DNA from: Diplocarpon mali
Lineage: Eukaryota > Ascomycota > Leotiomycetes > Helotiales > Drepanopezizaceae
NCBI GenBank assembly: GCA_024741835.1
Contig: JAENRP010000065.1
Span: 119,326-183,325 of the forward strand
Reading direction: 5' to 3'
DNA length: 64,000 bases
Below are positions 33,506 through 43,595 of this stretch, piece after piece. Both the position numbers and the translations under genes were made by a program. Under the pieces are notes generated by a model. That model was not told where the DNA came from. It saw only the letters and a list, made by a program, of their open reading frames with translations, and did not search any database. Every line of letters starts with the position of its first letter. The first letter of the stretch is position 1.

Positions 33506-33527
33506 AGGATTCGAGTTTGCAGTTTTC

Positions 33528-33550
33528 ACTCGCAAGCTAGGACTAGGAGT
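33528..33550. repeat. PAL palindrome, tandem unit 4 (GypH)
   Basis: ACTCGCAAGCT / GGACTAGGAGT. Confidence 0.85.
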
Positions 33551-33589
33551 AGAATTCAAGGCGTTATTACTTGCTAGCACTAAGAGCTA

Positions 33590-33990
33590 GGCTTAGGCCA
33601 TTCTTAAGTCTTTATCCTTAGCGTCTATTATAGCTGCTTAATAATCAATATCTTACTAAGCTATTAAGGGTTTTATTAACTGCGAAAGATCGATTAATAC
33701 GCGTTAATTAAAGTAAGGGATAATAGGTATATTCTTAAGCTAAGAGATACGGTTTTTTCCTTTTCTATAGGACTATTTAAGGTTATAGTACTTTAGGAAC
33801 TTCCTATTGATTAAAACGTCAATTGCTCCTAAGCTTATGATTAAGAAAGGGAAGTTGATTCGTCGCCTATTAATTATAAGAGTAAGTAAAATAGCAAATC
33901 GAATAGTTTCTCCCTTAAGGCTATTATAGCTAATAAGGGTAATTGGTTTAGGCAATTTAATAAACTTCACCCTAAGTCTTTAAGAGAGCT
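33590..33990 (-). pseudogene. GypH protease
   Basis: The open stretch 33970-33773 translates to a retropepsin fold segment: V-L-I-N-R-K-F-L-K-Y-Y after S-L-G-A-I-D, the usual hydrophobic-Asp/Ser-Gly-Ala-F-I-D region with the catalytic D-S-G partly changed. Same frame as RT. Confidence 0.65.
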
Positions 33991-35317
33991 AGTATACTAG
34001 AGACGTCTTAATAATACTAAAAATATTAGCTCTACTATTAATATAGGCAACTGTTTTAATAAATGATCTATTTTAAGCTAGTTCTATAGGAACTAAGAAC
34101 TAGCAGCCGCCTATTAATAAGCGGGAATCAAAATCCAAGTCTTTTTACAAATTATAACCTATACTATAGTAAGAGTCTTTACTATAGCTTAGCAGTTTCT
34201 TAATAGCAGGTCGTTTTCTATCTTAACTTTAGCTATTATAAACTCGCCCTACTTCTTTAGCTTAAGGCAATCTATTATATAGTAACTAAGGGCTCTATAG
34301 TTATAGTAGAGACTAGATGATAGCTTTAGGCTATTAGACCTTTCTTAGTAGGCTGCTAGTAAAAGGGAATAAGTACAAGGAGCTAGGGAGGTAGCTATAG
34401 CTATAGGTCTCTATAACTCCCTTTTCAGTATGCTAAGGACGCAGTCCTTTAAAAGGGAGAATACGATAGTAGAGGCGACTTATCAAGCATTATAGGCTTC
34501 TTCTTATTTAATATTATAGGCCTTGCGATCTGCAATAGCTAAGAACTTATTTAAAGTAGTATAATTATTATTTATTTTATACTTCTCTATTCAAAGGTCG
34601 TTCTTTAAGGCTAAGGAGACCTTTTTACAAATGTTATTAAATTAGCAAGACTAATTGACTTTATTAACTATAGCAAGAGTAACAAACTTAGATCAGAACT
34701 TATTATATAATATTAAACCTATAGTTAGCCTACTATATTTAAGCTTAGCAAACTAAATATAGTTATAATTAAAGAAACTTTAATCTAAAACCTTAAGGAT
34801 ATTAATAGCGTATATAAACTTACTAGTAAAAATAGGATTTATATATTATAAGATCAAGTTTTAAGCTTTACCTATTATATACTTAAAGTAAGTAGTAATC
34901 TAATCCTTTCTTAAAGTGAAGTTACTTAAGTACTTTTAAATAAATACCTTTATAGCTATCTTCTAAGTATTATAAGTGATTTCGCTTTAATAGTTGCTAA
35001 AATAGGTTTAAGGGTACTTGATCTAATAAGGGTCGACGGCTAAGATTAAAGGTCAGATAATTAAGAGGTAGTAGTCTAAGGAAGGCAGTAAGTCGGCGGT
35101 AAGGGACCGAGTATTCTAAAGGCTAGCACTTAAAGAAGAAGGGGCGATAGTATTATTTTAAAGAGCAGCGGCTATAGTAGCGCTAATAAGGTTTGCGATT
35201 TCGGCCTATTAAGCAGCTGAAAAGAGAGGGGCCGATATAGTAAGGGTAGATATCTTTAAAGAGAGTATATCTTCTTCTTTAACTTTAATTAATAGCAATA
35301 AGGTATTTCGAGAATCC

Positions 35318-35340
35318 ACTTATAGGCTAAGCTTAGGAGT
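35318..35340. repeat. PAL palindrome in GypH gag
   Basis: ACTTATAGGCT / GCTTAGGAGT arms; minus-strand reading T-P-K-L-S-L-x-V, in phase with the pol frame. Confidence 0.8.
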
Positions 35341-35909
35341 GAAATCTATACTAAGGGAGGTTTCTTCTTAAATAGGCTTAAGAGGAGGAATATCTCTAGG
35401 ATTAGGGTTGGTAGTAAGGCCTATAGAACTAGTAGTAGTAAGGCCTATAAAACTAATAGTAGTAAGGCCCAGTAGTAGAGGTATAGTTAACCTTTTACTT
35501 CTCCTAAGTGGCATAAGATTAAAGGTCACGAGTACTAACTCTTCCTATATTATTTAGTTTAGTCTAAAGGGACTTAATACTAAATAGTGACCTATTTAAA
35601 AGGGGGAAGATCAATATAGGCAGAGCTATATATGTTCTTAAAGCCTTCTAGTAAAGTATATATTAAGGTATTATAGGTTTATAGATCTTAAGAGAGAAGG
35701 TTTTACTTTAGGATCACATCTCTTTACTAATTAGGAGTTGCAATAAGGTTATATAAGGAGGGGTGCAGTGCAAATCCAAGGAAGTAGGGTCTAAAGCTTA
35801 TCACTTTACTAAAGTTGACCTAGTCTTAAATAGTATAGTATAACCCACTAAGGCTGACTAAGTCTCTATATATATATATAGGTATAGGTCCCCCAGTTTG
35901 TACCTAAGT

Positions 35910-36135
35910 ATAAGAAGGAAGGAGTAAGGAGCTTTAAAGAGTATAAGGAAGAGTCGATAAGTATAAGTCAATAGGGAGTATAAAGAAGGTCGATAACTTA
36001 TTCGCAAAGAGGGGTCTTTAAAGAGTCGAGTTATATTCAAGGGTTTCGAAGGAAGGAGTAAGGAGAGCTTTAAAGAGTATAAGGAGAGTTATTAAAGAGT
36101 ATAAGAAGAGTTATCGACAAGTATAAGGTCGATAA
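35910..36135. repeat. Imperfect repeats in GypH 5' region
   Basis: GGAAGGAGTAAGGAG...CTTTAAAGAGTATAAGGA occurs near 35918 and 36050. Shorter AAAGAGTATAAG(A/G)AGAGT units near 36090-36115 and several GTCGATAA motifs follow. Purine-rich on the plus strand. Confidence 0.6.
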
Positions 36136-36300
36136 AAAAGAGTAGTATAGAGTGTTTATAAAAGAGGAAGAGAGTTAAGAAGAGAAAAGTTATTATATTA
36201 CTTTGGGTAGCAGCCTATGCTAGCGAAGCGAGGATATAGTGAATAAATTTTTTTTCAAATTGAAATTAAAAGTGAATTTCCATTTGTAAAATAGAATAGG

Positions 36301-36523
36301 TAAAAGGTCGAAAAAACGAGCTAATCTTATATTCGAAGGTCGTTTTTCAGCTTCCTTTGAAAACTAGATTAGTAAGATCTAGGCGCTATATATAAATTGC
36401 TTAAGGCAGTTTATAATAGAAGTTAAGATCAAAAGATTAAATTGCTTAAAGCAGTTCGAAATGACAATTCTAAAGGTAGTAGATATTAAGCTTTTTAGCA
36501 AAGGTTGAGTTGATCTTTTCTTA
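36301..36523 (-). other. GypH leader
   Basis: Non-coding stretch inside the 5' LTR. The minus strand after the LTR reads TAAGAAAAGATCAACTC; no clear tRNA match after RIP. Confidence 0.5.
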
Positions 36524-36769
36524 TATTATAACTAGCTCTTAAGCGTATAGTAAGGCGAGAATCGAGTAACGCTAACTGTATTACCTTAAAAGGTACGCTA
36601 TATAATAGAAAAGAAAAGATAAAGAAGAGAGAGTCTTTAGTAGAGCTCCTTTAAAATAAGTACAGGTGCTTTACTAGCGTGCACGTGATCCAGCCACCTC
36701 GCTACCTTAGCGTGCACCTGACTTTGATACAACATGTGATATAACTGTGCATGTAATGCGGTCGTAACA
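36524..36769 (-). repeat. GypH 5' LTR
   Basis: 246 bp, ending GCGGTCGTAACA. TAGCGTGCAC occurs twice inside it (about 36676 and 36709). Confidence 0.9.
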
Positions 36770-36774
36770 GAATA

Positions 36775-37531
36775 CGTAATCTTCCTATGCCTTTAAGGCG
36801 CTGATAGGAAGCTCTTAGTATACGTGGCCTCCCTTTGCATAATGGAAGCAATATACTCCTATTATGCTATTAAAGCATACCCTGGCAGATTTTCCTACTA
36901 GCGAGCTTCGAACGCACCTCTTATATAATATATTTCTTATCAACCCCTGCTTTAGCTTGTGGCAAGAGGAGGGAGCTGCAGAAGGGACCGCCGGTATTCT
37001 AGGAACTATAGCCTAGGGGGTAGTAGGGAGGGGAGAGAGCGCGCTTCCTCTTAGGGGTATTACTATATCGAACGTCTTAGGCGCATTATTATCTTACTAT
37101 CTGCTGCGCTAGGAAGCTCCAAGCTATATTTAAGTATAACGACTTTATTATAAGTCTATTAGTAGGAGTAAGGGAGTACGATTAGGAAGCGTATAGTAGT
37201 AGTCCTAGTAGGGCGCTCCTTAGAGTTATTATTACTATTCTCCATTTTAAAGTGATTATTTAAAGAAGTATAAGGAAGGAAAGCTTTATAGGGGAAAACG
37301 CGTACTTTTATAGGCGCGCTGCCTTTATTAACTTTCTTTTATCACCTGATTTAACTTCTATTCTATAGAGGAAGCACCTAGAACCGCGCTCCCTCTTTTA
37401 TTTATTACAGCTTTATTAAGCAATTTTTATTATTTTAAAAGCTAGAGAGCATAATAAAGGAGTCTTATATACTAGATCTAGCGCTATTTATAGCTAAGCC
37501 TAGCTAAGAGCTGCTTCTTACCTAAGGGGTG
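36775..37531 (+). pseudogene. CopD ORF3, second part (unknown function)
   Basis: Resumes the frame of 29063-29587 after GypH and stays open, TAA/TAG and one TGA apart, to the polypurine tract. Landmarks: YAFKALIGSS, LLKHTLADFPTSELRTHLLY, SLWQEEGAAEGTAGILGTIA, GRGESALPLRGITISNVLGA, then YLKKYKEGKLYRGKRVLL and APRTALPLLFITALLSNFYY. Codon decay is the same Gln/Trp-to-stop pattern as in known coding parts, which argues it was coding. ACCTAAGGGGTG before the LTR is the polypurine tract. Confidence 0.6.
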
Positions 37532-37703
37532 TATTGCACTATAAGAAGCCTCAGGCGCTAAGGCCTCTAAGGACTGGCTTATATAATATACCCCTAAAGT
37601 GGCCACGGAGCACTTCTATAAAGGGAGCTCAGATATACAGTTAGAGTAGAATTTGACAAGCTTCTGCCACCACTAGGAATCCACCTTTAAATACAGTACG
37701 ACA
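37532..37703 (+). repeat. CopD 3' LTR
   Basis: 172 bp, from TATTGCACTATAAGAAGCC to CAGTACGACA, then GTCTT. Confidence 0.9.
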
Positions 37704-38897
37704 GTCTTGCTTATCGATCCTAAAATGCTTGATAATCTTATTTCAAAGGCTAGTAGGTAATCCGAGCAAGAAAAGGCGGCCTTTTTCAACTTTGCTAAGT
37801 ATTTTCTAGCTAATTAAGGTATTTGATACGCAAGTAAAGGTCCGATAGTAGTTCTTGATTTCCTTAAAAGTATAAGTGATTAAAACAAATTCCTTTAAGA
37901 AAGCTAAGGTATTGCGAATCTGCTATCTATCAAATTCTTAGAATTCAGATTTAAGGGCCTTAATAAGGAGTTCCTATAAACTATAAGTTTTCCATTTAAG
38001 GAGGGATTTGATAATATCTTTACTTATATAATTATAGTAGTAAGGAAGTTAAGAAATCATATCCTTTTATATAATATTAAAATCGTAATAAGTTTCCTTA
38101 TATTGCTTAAGAAAATTAGTAATATTAGCTCCTATAAAGTAAGGAGCGCTAGGGGAACTAGGAAGGGGAAAGTGACTAGTAATAGCCCTAAATGCGGCTA
38201 TTATTATTTTAAACTAACTATCTAGGTTAATAGAATCTATAAAAGGCAAAGGGGAAGCTTTAATATTATAAGATTAATTGCTAAAAGGAGTACTTTGAAA
38301 TTCAAAAGGGCTTAAAGAACATTTAGAATCTAAGTCAATCTTAAAGTGATTAAGATAAGTTTAAAAAGATTTAAATAAAGGGTTAGTAAAAAGTTTAAAA
38401 TTGATATTATTTTTAGTATTTTCTAATATCGATATTAAAAAAGTAAGTAGCAGCCTTAAGTTATTTAAAGATATCTTTTTATCCTCTTACTTATAAGCTA
38501 GGCCTAAGAGTAGAATTCCAGATTCTATTAAAAGTTTAATCCGAGTTTGCTAAGAGATTCTAAATAGGTATTAAATAGCTATTAAAAGCGTTGCAACTAA
38601 TTGTAATAAGATAAGGTTTACCTAATTAAGGACTAATTTTTAAGATAAGATTTATATATAAGATTCTTCTTAGCCTTTAAGCTAATTCCTATTAATCCTT
38701 AGAATAAAGGAGTCTTTAAAGACAATTTTAAGGCAATTTTTAAAGTTCTATTGAGCTAAAGCGGCTGAATTATCAGATTCGGATTTCTAAGGATTTAAAG
38801 AAGATACTTCCGGTTAGAGTTTGCGCTTGGTATTACTTAAGTACTTAAAACTACTGCTATTTGAAATTGCTATTATAGGGTTTATTAAAATTTTCAT
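37704..38897 (-). pseudogene. GEL-b gag N-terminal part
   Basis: From the minus-strand ATG at 38897-38895 (M-K-I-L-I) to the CopD junction, matching GEL-e 49015-50205. The capsid-like block P-Y-F-I-G-A-N-I-T-D-F-L and R-L-P-Y-Y-Y-N has its counterpart near 38150-38030. Confidence 0.75.
38489..38511. repeat. PAL palindrome in GEL-b gag
   Basis: ACTTATAAGCT / GGCCTAAGAGT; same site as 49401 and 16901. Confidence 0.8.
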
Positions 38898-39196
38898 ACT
38901 AGAAAGCCGAAAATTCCAAGAATCTTAGAATTAAGAAGAAAAATAAAGGTTTTTTAATGTAGAGCCGAAAAGGGAAATTCTAAAGTTGTTAGTAATTGCT
39001 AAACGAAAATCGATAGTTCTAAGTAACTAGGCGATTAAGGATAAGGTTTTTAAAGTTGATTAAAATGCTATAAGTATTTCAAAGAGGTTTTTTTTTTTTT
39101 TTCAAAAAGGCCAGTCTCTTATCTACAAACTAAGAGATCGATAAGGTTGTATAAGGATGGAAATCTCAAGAAATCGGTCCTTATGTAGGTCACTAA
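38898..39196 (-). other. GEL-b leader
   Basis: Matches the GEL-e leader. It contains a T-tract (39088-39102) not seen in the other copies. Confidence 0.65.
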
Positions 39197-39442
39197 TATA
39201 AAATAGAAGGGAGATAATACAAGAATAGGCCTAAGGGAAGACCTAAAAACAAGAGGAGGAAGCACTATAAGCAGGCTCTCTTAGATAAGATATTAGGAAC
39301 AAATCCCAAGTATAGGGTATATTCAGTACTTATAGCGACGCGCGCTGTTTTTATATATAGAAGATGGCCCTTTTATCCTCCTACTGTCCTGCGCCGATCA
39401 TATGATATATATCACAAGACCTATCCATCTTAGGTCTCTATA
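39197..39442 (-). repeat. GEL-b 5' LTR
   Basis: 246 bp, plus strand TATAAAATAGAAGG...GGTCTCTATA. It sits inside the CopE-R LTR; CTAT follows (39443-39446). Confidence 0.85.
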
Positions 39443-40457
39443 CTATTACTCTAATATATTATCATATGATCCTATTGCTTAGTCAGTAGGATATTAATAC
39501 GTATATAGCTATAGAGAAGAAAGGGGTAACCTTCCTTCCTTAACTCTTATTAATATATCGACTATCGACCTCTAAAAGCCTCCTTTACCTACTGCGCCGA
39601 CTTACTTAAGCTTAATAGGTTATAAGCCTTAGATAAACCGATAATAGATTATTAACTTTCCTTAGAAAGCACTTGCGCCGCAAGTATTAATAGGAAGTTG
39701 AATAAGACTTATAGTAAGAGGTAAGCAATCGGCGAATAAGAGGTATGATTCCCTATTTAGCCAACCTGTACTATAAGAGGTGTGATTCCTTGCTTTACTA
39801 TGTTTTATAGGAGGTATGATTCCCTGCGTTATAGCCTAAAAACCCTTTTCAATAAGAGGACTTCCTCCTTATTTAATACTTTTATAATACCTGCTATTTA
39901 ATCATTTTAACCTTTCGATAGGAGGAGTGCTTTTAACTATTTAATTTATTTGATTTTAAACGCAATTCTATTTGAAACGGCAATAGCTTCCGATTCCGAT
40001 CGAAATACTAAGCCTAAAGACCTTTAACTCTTTTAAAAGAACTAGTAATAATAGTTCGACGATTTAGAGCTTTACTTTAAGAGCAAAGGCATTGAAATAG
40101 CGATTCAAAAGACACTTATTAAATACGTAAGAATAGCTCCTTATACTCCCTTTACCGATTTATCTACTTTCACTTTAATAGCTAATACAATTATTAAGGA
40201 TTTGCTAAATATATTAAATAAGCTTAGCCTAAGAGCTTTAGTAGATAATAACTAAGAATCCTAAAGGCAGATTTTAAATGTAAAAAAGGAGAAGGAGTAT
40301 AGGCTAGCCTTAGCCAAATGCAAGCTTAAGATCAATAGACGTTTAAGCAATAAAGACTGAGATTTTATTTAAATTTATAATAATGCGAAGATAAGATAAG
40401 ATACTTTAAAAGTAAAATACTCTTAAATAACTGCCCTTAATACTTAGCATCTACTAT
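39443..40457 (+). mobile_element. CopE-R: Ty1/copia 5' fragment
   Basis: Forward copy of CopE holding the inner 175 bp of its 5' LTR (39443-39617), primer site GGTTATAAGCC (39618-39628), leader with the triple GGTRTGATTCC repeat (about 39740-39835) and gag. It is cut by GEL-b on the left and by GEL-d on the right. CopE-L runs straight through the GEL-d target (TCTACTATAGTAG), which confirms the break. Confidence 0.75.
39980..40457 (+). pseudogene. CopE-R gag fragment
   Basis: The frame with stops read as Gln gives ETAIASDSDRNTKPKDL, then FDDLELYFKSKGIEIAIQKT, then IKYVRIAPYTPFTDLSTFTL and a Lys-rich helical end (KKEKEYRLALAKCKLKINRR). It fits a copia Gag head. Cut by the GEL-d LTR. Confidence 0.6.
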
Positions 40458-40702
40458 TATAAAAGGGGGCATAAACAATACAAGAATAGGCCTAAGGGAA
40501 GACCCAAAAATAAGAGGAGGAAGCACCACAAGCGGGCTCTCTTAGACAAGATATTAGGAATAAGTCCCAAGTATGGGGTATATTTAGTACTATAGTAATA
40601 CGCGCTATCTCTATATATAGAAGATGGCCCTTTTATCCTCCTACTATCCTGCGCCGATTATATAATATATATTATAAGACCTATCTATCTTAGGTCTTTA
40701 TA
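40458..40702 (-). repeat. GEL-d 3' LTR
   Basis: 245 bp, plus strand TATAAAAGGGGGC...GGTCTTTATA. CTAT (40454-40457) precedes it. Confidence 0.85.
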
Positions 40703-41020
40703 TATATCTTAAATAATAAAAGTAGTAGCCTCTACTACTATTAGTAAAGAATATAAAATAATATAGGTCAAGGTAATAGTATATCAATTACTAGCAAACC
40801 CTAAGTGCGAGAAAACTAATATATTAAAAGGTCTAAACTAGGGCTATATTATTATTAAAGGTAAAAGAAAAAAAAAGGAAGTTTNNNNNNNNNNNNNNNN
40901 NNNNNTTTTTTTATATGGCTTTTTACCTATAGGCCGGGCCCAGGAGTTAGAAAATGAAACCAGCAAAACAAACAAGCTATAGAATCGTAAAAATAATTAA
41001 AAATAGTACTAACTTAGATA
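40703..41020 (-). other. GEL-d trailer with assembly gap
   Basis: Non-coding, as in GEL-a and GEL-e. 21 N at 40885-40905 sit in the A/T tract. Confidence 0.75.
40925..40947. repeat. PAL palindrome in GEL-d trailer
   Basis: ACCTATAGGCC / GGCCCAGGAGT; same site as 2178 and 63738. Confidence 0.8.
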
Positions 41021-41336
41021 TCAATTTTCCTTAGTTCTCTTTAAAGGGTAGGGAGACCTATTATTAGATAATACTCTCTTTGCTAAACGACCACTTCTTC
41101 TTATAGTATCGCTATTAGTATCCGATGAGATAGGTCTTAGTATAGCAAAAGCTTCGGTAGTTTAGGCAGATGCTAGTATGCTTTAGCGGCTTCTACCGAT
41201 AGGGAGAGAGACTTATATAATAGTATTATTATTATTATTATTATTATTATTCTTAAGGGAATTATCGGTGATAGAAGAGAAAGAGGCAGGAGATTCTATA
41301 GATACTACTTCCTTAGCCTTACCCTTTGCTAAATCA

Positions 41337-41359
41337 AGTTGCGGGCTGGGCTTAAGAGT
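41337..41359. repeat. PAL palindrome in GEL-d ORF-A
   Basis: Minus strand ACTCTTAAGCC / AGCCCGCAACT; same site as 1754 and 63313. Confidence 0.8.
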
Positions 41360-42158
41360 TATATTAGGTGTCTTTACATAGGGTTTCTTAATGCTATACT
41401 TTTCGAATAGAATCGTCTTATCAATTATATTATTAGCTTCGATATTATTATTAGAGCCTCTTATCTTAGTCTACGACTTATCTTTATATAATTGCAGCTC
41501 TAGCTATTAAACTAGCTTTTAAGTATTAATAAAATCTTTAAAAAGTTCTTATTTATACTTCTTTAAATATACTATTAGCTAAGTCATATCTTTTGCAAAT
41601 AAATCCTTTATAGTTATCACTACTAATAGGTCGCTCTAGGGTCTCTTTCCTATAAGAGCCTCCGATAGAAGGCCACCTTTTATTATACTAAGGGTTGTAC
41701 GAAACTTAGCAGACGATTTACCTGCGATATTCCATCTTATAGGTTAAGATCGCTTTATATTAATAAAGTCAATGGCAAAATCCTTTAGGTTAATGCTATT
41801 CTTAAGTGCTCTATTTCTAACCACCTTAGTAAAATTATTACTAATTTTTAAAAAACCGCCTTTGCTAGGTTCCTATTTAAACTTAAGGTTAATAAATATG
41901 CCTTATCTTATAAATACCGAAAATAGGACGGTCTTATTAGAAATATATTCCTCTAAAGGCATTCTTTATTTAATGCTTAGTTCTTTTTATTAACTAGCAC
42001 TTTATGCCAGGTTTATTAAGACCTATTAAGCATTTTTAGGCCTAGGTAGTATAAGGATTAATAACTCGTGCGACTTTTCCTATATAGTAAATTATCTAAT
42101 AGACTGCTTAGCTATTAGAATCATATAGTAATCGATAGTCCTATTATTGGGCATAGTA

Positions 42159-42181
42159 ACCCGCGAACTAGGCCTAGGAGT
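42159..42181. repeat. PAL palindrome in GEL-d ORF-A
   Basis: ACCCGCGAACT / GGCCTAGGAGT; same site as 932 and 62491. Confidence 0.8.
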
Positions 42182-43388
42182 CAATTTGACAAATCTCGTA
42201 TTAGCGTTAATTCTAGTGGAAACTACTTTCGTATAGTAGTCAATTCCTATAAACTATACTGGCTTAGGGTACATTATTAGCTTATATAAAGAATTATAAT
42301 AAGTTAGCAAAGCACTTAAATATAATCTATAGTGCATTCTTAGCGTTTGTTGTATTAGATTATAAGTTATATTATAGAGAAATGCGGATAAAGGTACTGG
42401 TTTCTTATCAGATACTTGAAAATAATATCTATACATTTCCAGTTCTTCTTATACTAATGCTAAAAATGAAGTCTTTGCGTAAGAACTATAATTATATATG
42501 CGTATAGCACTTAGGAAAGCACAACTGAATAATTTAGATATATTTAAAAACCCTTTACTATAGAGTGATATTAGGTTATCGCTAGCTAGTATAGTACTAT
42601 ACTAGGCGGAAGTCTAAGCGATATTATAAAATAATTTCAAAGCTTTAAGCTCTACCTTAAACTTAGCGAAACCTAATAATATATCTTTCTTAACCTAGCT
42701 TACTATTCTATTGCTAGTAGCTATAATTGCATAATTCCTTAGGTGTAGTAAAAATAGCTTTAGGTTAGGGGTAGTGCAAAATTTATAGACGTTAGACGAT
42801 ATATCTTCATTATTAAGGCCTATTATTACCAGCTTATAATACTGCGCGTATTATCGTTTATAAAGGGCGCAGAATTTATTAAAATTAAAGTCCTCAAACA
42901 TTCCTACTATAAATTTGAAGAGTCTTGTTTTCATTTCTAGTATTACTATAATCTTAAACCTATTGCTATACTATAGTATTATCTTAATATTAAAGGGAAC
43001 TTAATAGCATTCTATAGAAACGATAGTTGTACTATCTTTTGACTTTTCCTTAAGAATATAATAGTTACTATTCAATTTCTTATGGTTGATAAAGAACTAT
43101 ATAATATTATCTATAGAGAATTCGTCTTGCTATAACTTTATAATCTATTTAATAGCCTTTGCCGTTTCCTCTTATATTAATAAAACTTCTCCCCGACCTT
43201 CTTTCTTTAAACGTTTTATTATTAACTTATAGAATTTTAAGACGAATTTTTACAGGTCCTTAGGGAAGGATTGCATAATATCAGTAATATCTTTCTTATT
43301 ATTATTAAAAATCTCTAGTACATTAAGGATAGTGTTATTTTCTTCATCTGATATTTTATTATTTAAGTCTATATTATTATATATATTA

Positions 43389-43411
43389 ACCTGCGGGCTA
43401 GGCTCGCGAGT
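43389..43411. repeat. PAL palindrome in GEL-d ORF-A
   Basis: ACCTGCGGGCT / GGCTCGCGAGT; same site as 61261, the one with no ORF-F counterpart. Confidence 0.85.
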
Positions 43412-43572
43412 CAATTTCTTTACTATTAGTATTTAAGGTATTTAGGGCATTTCTAGGGATAGCGATTCAAACTTATCTAAGTCTAATAAATAAGGGTTAT
43501 AACAGTTAGCAATTTGTATTCTTAGTATTATAGGCACCTTATGCTTAGGGACCTCCTCCTTATATAGTACTC

Positions 43573-43595
43573 TTACCTATAGGCTAGGCCTACGA
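43573..43595. repeat. PAL palindrome in GEL-d ORF-A
   Basis: ACCTATAGGCT / GGCCTACGAGT; same site as 61075. Confidence 0.85.

Larger units (their letters stand above)
33393..33557. repeat. 45-bp tandem repeat containing PAL, about 3.7 units
   Basis: PAL cores start at 33393, 33438, 33483 and 33528, exactly 45 bp apart. The spacer GAGTTTGCAGTTTTC is conserved in the full units 33423-33467, 33468-33512 and 33513-33557. 45 bp is 15 codons, so copy-number change keeps the frame. Confidence 0.9.
33248..33570 (-). pseudogene. GypH linker with 15-residue tandem repeats
   Basis: Part of the polyprotein between protease and RT. The frame carries repeats of the type V-K-T-A-N-S-N-x-T-P-x-P-S-L-x, each made of one PAL plus 22 bp, in phase with protease and RT (first codon bases congruent). 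33248-33439 is still free of stops. Confidence 0.75.
34060..36300 (-). pseudogene. GypH gag
   Basis: Lies between leader and protease. It is Ala/Ser/Gln-rich in part (about 35150-35500, with short repeats AGTAGTAAGGCC near 35400-35470). A PAL is at 35318. The N-terminal part overlaps the repeats at 35910-36135. The start codon was not determined. Confidence 0.55.
29588..36769 (-). mobile_element. GypH: full-length Ty3/gypsy chromovirus
   Basis: 7182 bp with 246-bp LTRs (29588-29833, 36524-36769) whose ends TGTTACGAC and GTCGTAACA are exact inverted repeats, and exact duplicate GAATA (29583-29587, 36770-36774). Reverse orientation: 5' LTR on the right. It contains six PAL units, all in the polyprotein frame. 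It is inserted in CopD ORF3. Confidence 0.95.
13949..37703 (+). mobile_element. CopD: Ty1/copia element with extra 3' ORF, carrying GEL-c and GypH
   Basis: 172-bp LTRs (13949-14120, 37532-37703), target duplicate GTCTT (13944-13948, 37704-37708), primer site, one gag-pol frame, an extra sense frame (ORF3) and a polypurine tract. Without its two guests (GEL-c at 14897-24256 and GypH at 29588-36769) it is about 7.2 kb. Both guests sit inside coding sequence and the CopD frame resumes correctly after each, so the reconstruction is firm. Confidence 0.9.
4923..39442 (-). mobile_element. GEL-b: GEL copy split by three insertions
   Basis: Reverse-strand GEL copy. From the right it reads 5' LTR (39197-39442), leader, gag (38897-37709), then CopD; gag again (13948-13777), then Gyp1; gag-protease (6923-4923), then CopE-L. 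Joined in this order the pieces match GEL-e 48485 to about 52366 without loss, and the TTTAT and GTCTT duplications mark the Gyp1 and CopD joins. The right end interrupts the LTR of CopE-R. The 3' remainder should lie left of the window. Confidence 0.8.

Noticed and set aside
33393..33557. CRISPR-like array (regular palindromic repeats)
   Set aside because: Spacers are identical rather than unique, the array is in a retroelement frame, and the genome is eukaryotic.
35858..36040. Open frame on - in the GypH 5' region
   Set aside because: Made of imperfect repeats; kept only as part of the gag/leader region, not as a separate gene.
29330..37000. Antisense match of the CopD ORF3 region to a pogo/Fot1 transposase N-terminus
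   Set aside because: A few suggestive residues on the minus strand, but the plus-strand frame is much longer, has the Gln-to-stop decay typical of coding strands, and runs on through the GypH site.
41223..41251. (ATT)n microsatellite as a separate locus
   Set aside because: It is the decayed code for the Asp/Asn-rich tail of ORF-A and is present in part in GEL-a and GEL-e.
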